Part shown: positions 7,262-9,461 of the stretch, piece after piece | Numbering within the stretch: the first letter of the stretch is position 1 | Layout of the letters: every line of letters begins with the position of its first letter | The notes under the pieces: generated by a model | What the model saw: only the letters and a program-made list of their open reading frames with translations | The model's database searches: none | Told to the model about the DNA's origin: nothing | Made by a program: the position numbers and the translations under genes | DNA from: Microbacterium sp. | GTDB lineage: Bacteria; Actinomycetota; Actinomycetes; Actinomycetales; Microbacteriaceae | Reading direction: 5' to 3' | Length of the DNA: 9,461 nucleotides | Assembly: GCA_003248845.1 (NCBI GenBank) | Contig: QFPD01000052.1 | Location: forward strand, 1 to 9,461

Positions 7262-7905
7262 AGCTCGACGAGATCGCCGGCTGGGGTGCGCAGCGTCAGC
7301 CGGAAGCCTGCGGCGTCACCCGCGACGACCTCGGCGAGCCCGTCGCCGAGGTGGAACGCGGCGAGGATCTCGCGCAGCGGCGCCGGGTCGGGCTCCGTGC
7401 GCACGAGCGAGACGAGCTCGACTGTCGGGATGTCGCTGAGCCCGGGCTGAGGCGTCGTGCCCCAGTCGATGAGGAACGGCACGTCGATGCGGCGGTGCTC
7501 GCCGCGAGTAAGGCGCCACTCGAGGAGGGTGCCGTCGGGGGTGCGCCGCGACAGGTCGCTGACGTCGCCCGGATCGTAGCCGCCCGCGCGCGCCGCCGCG
7601 ACCGTCGCCTCGATGTCGGCGGGGTGGACGGCGTACGCCTGCACGGACGGCGCGCTGAGCGTCGAGATGCCGAACGTCTCGGGCAGCTCGGGCTCCGACC
7701 GGTCCGGGTTCGGGCCGATCAGCTCGATGTACTGCGGGCCGCGGCGCCCGTCGATCGTCAGCGCGACGAGCGCGTTGGCGGTGCCCGTCGGGTGCGCGCC
7801 GCCGGGAGCCGCGACGACGCCCGTGCGCTCGGCGAACCAGTCCACGAGCGCAGGGAGGTCGGGGCCTGCGATGACGACATGGTCGAGAAGGGTGGGGATG
7901 CTCAT
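7258..7905 (-). CDS. Glyoxalase-like (VOC superfamily) domain protein
   Basis: The 215-residue protein opens with LLDHVVIAGPDLPALVDWF, the beta-alpha start of a VOC module. It continues with HPTGTANALVAL and YIELIGPNP (Glu61), the pattern I associate with the Glyoxalase_3 (PF13468) group. A second, more divergent module covers about 160-215 and ends TPAGDLVEL. Possible metal ligands are His9, Glu61 and an acidic residue in the C-terminal module (Glu163 or Glu214), but the set is not certain. VOC enzymes include dioxygenases, epimerases, glyoxalases and thiol-type resistance enzymes, so the reaction cannot be named. The ATG at 7905 overlaps the stop of the AhpD-like gene as ATGA and is preceded by CGAGGAAA. 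The same frame continues upstream to 8802, but the overlap, ribosome site and domain start fix this start. Its stop overlaps the M20 start by 4 bp. Confidence 0.85.
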   Translation of the reverse strand: MSIPTLLDHVVIAGPDLPALVDWFAERTGVVAAPGGAHPTGTANALVALTIDGRRGPQYIELIGPNPDRSEPELPETFGISTLSAPSVQAYAVHPADIEATVAAARAGGYDPGDVSDLSRRTPDGTLLEWRLTRGEHRRIDVPFLIDWGTTPQPGLSDIPTVELVSLVRTEPDPAPLREILAAFHLGDGLAEVVAGDAAGFRLTLRTPAGDLVEL

Positions 7906-8525
7906 CGGTTTCCTCGCTGCCGGGTGGGGACTTCGGGTTCGCCGAGCGACAGCATAAGCCGGTTCGCCCAGTTGAAGAAGGCGGCGCCCCCGATGACGTC
8001 GACGATCTCCGCGTCGTCGAGGCCGGCGGCGCGCAGCCGCGCGATGTCGCCCGCACCGAAGGCGAGCGGCGTCTCGGCGAGGGCGACGGATGCCGCCGTG
8101 ACGGCGTTCCACGTCTCGTCGCCGAGATCGGCCTGCACCCCCTCGTCGAGCAGGCGCTGCACGTCGCCTCCGCGACCCGACTCGCGGGTCGCGGAGGCGG
8201 CGTGGACCGACGCGCAGAACACGCAGCCGTTGGAGCGCGAGGTCGCCGCGGCGGCGAGCTCGCGCTCGGCACGGCCGATGCCGCCCGTGACGTTGTAGAA
8301 GATGTCGAGATCCGTCAGCGTGCGCGCGTGAAGGGCGGCGGGGTCGCGCGCGAGCAGCCGGAAGTACGGCATCTTGGCGCGGGCGGGTTCGATGAGCGCC
8401 TCGCGCTGGACGTCGGTGAGGTCGTCCTCGGCGACGGGCTCGAGCCACGGCACCCACCCGAGACCCTGCTGCGTGAACGCGTCGGGCCGGGCCAGGTCGG
8501 GGTAGTCGGTGACGAGCGCGGTCAT
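7902..8525 (-). CDS. AhpD-like alkylhydroperoxidase-domain (CMD) protein, Avi_7169-like
   Basis: The 207-residue protein has a carboxymuconolactone-decarboxylase (CMD) fold. The AhpD catalytic signature is exact: Glu89-x11-Cys101-x2-Cys104-x3-His108, with the core GCVFCASVH. In AhpD this motif supports peroxide or disulfide reduction through the cysteine pair. The C-terminal helix segment LDDAEIVDVIGGAAFFNWANRL (written here as positions 169-190) is the typical CMD dimer region. The N-terminus (FTQQGLGWVPWLEP) recalls the family TIGRFAMs calls 'alkylhydroperoxidase domain protein, Avi_7169 family', a name given from memory. The ATG at 8525 was chosen because GAAGGAGC lies 7 bases upstream and the start overlaps the previous stop as ATGA; a longer reading from 8603 is not supported. 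A 15-bp hairpin is encoded just after His108. It is probably the redox-active partner of the cysteine-free CMD protein upstream. Confidence 0.88.
   Translation of the reverse strand: MTALVTDYPDLARPDAFTQQGLGWVPWLEPVAEDDLTDVQREALIEPARAKMPYFRLLARDPAALHARTLTDLDIFYNVTGGIGRAERELAAAATSRSNGCVFCASVHAASATRESGRGGDVQRLLDEGVQADLGDETWNAVTAASVALAETPLAFGAGDIARLRAAGLDDAEIVDVIGGAAFFNWANRLMLSLGEPEVPTRQRGNR
8165..8199 (-). other. 15-bp perfect intragenic hairpin in the operon transcript
   Basis: Bases 8165-8179 are the exact reverse complement of 8185-8199, leaving a 5-base loop, so the mRNA can fold a very GC-rich stem. It encodes residues 109-121 of the AhpD-like protein, immediately after catalytic His108. 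No T-run follows on the minus strand. It could slow ribosomes, mark an RNA-processing site, or be a by-product of codon choice. Confidence 0.75.
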
Positions 8526-9172
8526 CGGATCGCTCCTTCGGTCGAGAGGGCGGACACCTCGGCATCGGCGGGGCCGGCTGCCGCAAGGACGCGCAGTCCC
8601 CACGCGAGCCGGAGTTGGAAGGCGAGGAAGGCGACCAGCTGCGACAGCGACACGATGTCGTCGGCGCTCCAGGAGGCGGCCACGAGGGCCCGAAGCGCGT
8701 CCGCACGCGCTTCGCGCGGACGGAACACGAGCAGGTGCGTGTGCGCGAGGGCCGCGGCGAGCCGCGGGCCGAGGGAGCCGGATGCCGCGGCATCCACCTC
8801 ACGCGCCGTCCACCGCGGGCCCGCCGTCGACTCGCCCGCGAGCTGCGGCTCGCGGTAGGCGCCGTACGGGCCCTGCGTCGCCGTGGCGGCAGCCGCCGCG
8901 GCGACGACGCCGACGAGCTCGGGCGCCTCGTCGCCGAGGAGGTCGTCGTAGAACGCGGTCGCAGCGTCGAAGCCGTGGAGCCGGGCGACGAACGCGGCCA
9001 CGGCGTAGCGCTTGGCGAGGGCGAACGTGCCGGGGTCTTCCGGTTCGAGGAGCGCCGTGAAGCTGCGCTGCGCGTTCTCGCGCGCTTGGGCTCGCTGGTC
9101 GCGGACGGCGGTGAGGGGATCGCCGGGCGCGATGCCGGCGAGCAGGTCGATGATGTCGGCGGAGGCGGTCAT
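8522..9172 (-). CDS. Cysteine-free CMD-fold protein, Avi_7170-like
   Basis: The 216-residue protein is mainly helical and alanine-rich. The C-terminal stretch WSADDIVSLSQLVAFLAFQL (169-188) matches in pattern the CMD helices of the next gene (LDDAEIVDVIGGAAFFNWAN), which supports a shared fold. It contains no cysteine at all, so it cannot carry out AhpD-type thiol chemistry. I place it with the family TIGRFAMs calls 'CMD domain protein, Avi_7170 family', from memory. A plausible role is a structural partner of the catalytic AhpD-like protein or a ligand-binding subunit; this is inference. The ATG at 9172 overlaps the stop of the monooxygenase gene as ATGA and is preceded by GGAAGGA with 5 bases of spacing. 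Its own stop overlaps the next start by the same 4 bp. The gene carries one GGATGCCGCGGCATCC palindrome (8780-8795). Confidence 0.8.
   Translation of the reverse strand: MTASADIIDLLAGIAPGDPLTAVRDQRAQARENAQRSFTALLEPEDPGTFALAKRYAVAAFVARLHGFDAATAFYDDLLGDEAPELVGVVAAAAAATATQGPYGAYREPQLAGESTAGPRWTAREVDAAASGSLGPRLAAALAHTHLLVFRPREARADALRALVAASWSADDIVSLSQLVAFLAFQLRLAWGLRVLAAAGPADAEVSALSTEGAIR
8780..8795. repeat. 16-bp perfect palindrome, second copy of the core at 6995-7010
   Basis: GGATGCCGCGGCATCC here is identical to the centre of the 26-bp palindrome in the M20 gene. Symmetry stops at the flanking bases. It encodes the VDAAASGS region of the cysteine-free CMD protein. Both copies join the recurrent words GGATGCC and GGCATCC through GC. 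Confidence 0.8.
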
Positions 9173-9461
9173 CGTGTTCCTTCCTGAGAGGGGACGGCGG
9201 CCGCGAGCGGGCGGTGCGCGCGGTGGAGCTCCGCGGCGGCATCCGGCCCGGTCGCGAAACCGAGGCGGGGTGCCACCTCCTCGGCGAGGAGCTGGAGCGA
9301 TCGGAGAGTGAGCTCGTGCGTCGCGGCGACCGAGTGCACCTGGAACGACACGTCGCTGACGGCGGCGAGCGTCTGGTCGGCGGAGAGCGACGCGACGACC
9401 TCGTCGACGGTGCCGATGTGCGTATCGGTGAGCCGGGCGAGTTCGTCGATCGAGAGACCGT
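9169..9461 (-). CDS. C-terminal part of a luciferase-like flavin-dependent monooxygenase, KPN_01858-like
   Basis: Only the last 96 codons are visible; the gene runs off the right edge. The piece reads as the end of a bacterial-luciferase-type oxidoreductase: THIGTVDEVVASLSADQTLA, the usual 'check identity, next helix' region, then SFQVHSVAATHELTLRSLQLLAEEVAPRLG, the closing strand and helix. Such enzymes use reduced FMN or F420 and oxygen to oxidise small substrates, for example cleaving C-S, C-N or C-O bonds. The company of Avi_7169/Avi_7170-like genes points to the KPN_01858 family, as I recall it. About 30 residues past the usual end (HRAHRPLAAAVPSQEGTR) form an arginine- and alanine-rich tail. 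The stop overlaps the next ATG as ATGA, so the gene is part of the same operon, and the operon promoter lies beyond the window. Confidence 0.75.
   Translation of the reverse strand, partial: GLSIDELARLTDTHIGTVDEVVASLSADQTLAAVSDVSFQVHSVAATHELTLRSLQLLAEEVAPRLGFATGPDAAAELHRAHRPLAAAVPSQEGTR

Noticed and set aside
6173..7450. Plus-strand open frame opposite the M20 gene
   Set aside because: The translation is Arg/Glu/Gly-rich, matches no family I recognise and mirrors the M20 coding strand.
8526..8603. Upstream in-frame extension of the AhpD-like gene
   Set aside because: The extra 26 residues are Arg-rich and out of family. GAAGGAGC before 8525 and the 4-bp overlap support the shorter form.
7906..8802. 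Upstream in-frame extension of the VOC gene
   Set aside because: It overlaps the AhpD-like gene over its full length and reads as Arg-rich shadow sequence. The ATGA junction and ribosome site at 7905 fix the true start.

Overview
The window is very GC-rich. Its start signals (ATG/GTG with GGAG-type ribosome sites, one apparently leaderless promoter), its gene families and the recurrent word GGATGCC/GGCATCC all suggest an actinobacterium, most likely Microbacteriaceae (Microbacterium-like). That assignment is inference from sequence style. I saw no tRNA, rRNA, CRISPR array, insertion sequence or replication origin. No stretch over 300 bases lacks a gene; the longest gap is about 114 bp.

Left part (1-3156). 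A LysR-type substrate-binding-domain protein enters from the left edge. It is followed on the same strand by a class-I glutamine amidotransferase-like gene with its own, apparently leaderless, promoter. Convergent with that gene, 16 bp away, is treZ (malto-oligosyltrehalose trehalohydrolase), the last step of the TreY/TreZ trehalose pathway. Its usual partners treX and treY are not in the window.

Middle part (3262-5981). Upstream of treZ on the same strand lies a secreted lipoprotein serine hydrolase of the class-C beta-lactamase/DD-peptidase fold, and upstream of that a TetR-family repressor. The repressor is divergent from a small four-helix membrane protein (DUF6326-like). The 114-bp divergent region carries three CGTAC-N3-GTACG inverted repeats, a convincing operator cluster for the TetR protein. 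A strong hairpin terminator (5944-5981) sits between the membrane-protein gene and the converging operon on the right.

Right part (6002-9461). Five genes on the minus strand are packed with four successive 4-bp stop/start overlaps. In order of transcription they are a luciferase-like flavin monooxygenase (cut by the right edge), a cysteine-free carboxymuconolactone-decarboxylase (CMD) fold protein, an AhpD-like CMD protein with an intact E-x11-C-x2-C-x3-H motif, a glyoxalase-like (VOC) protein, and an M20 amidohydrolase of the PM20D2/ACY1L2 type. The first three match, from memory, a module named in TIGRFAMs as the KPN_01858 / Avi_7170 / Avi_7169 families, whose substrate I believe is unknown. 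The combination of monooxygenase, thiol-redox-type proteins and an N-acyl/peptide hydrolase suggests uptake and breakdown of a small peptide-like or sulfur-containing compound. This is the least understood and most interesting part of the window.
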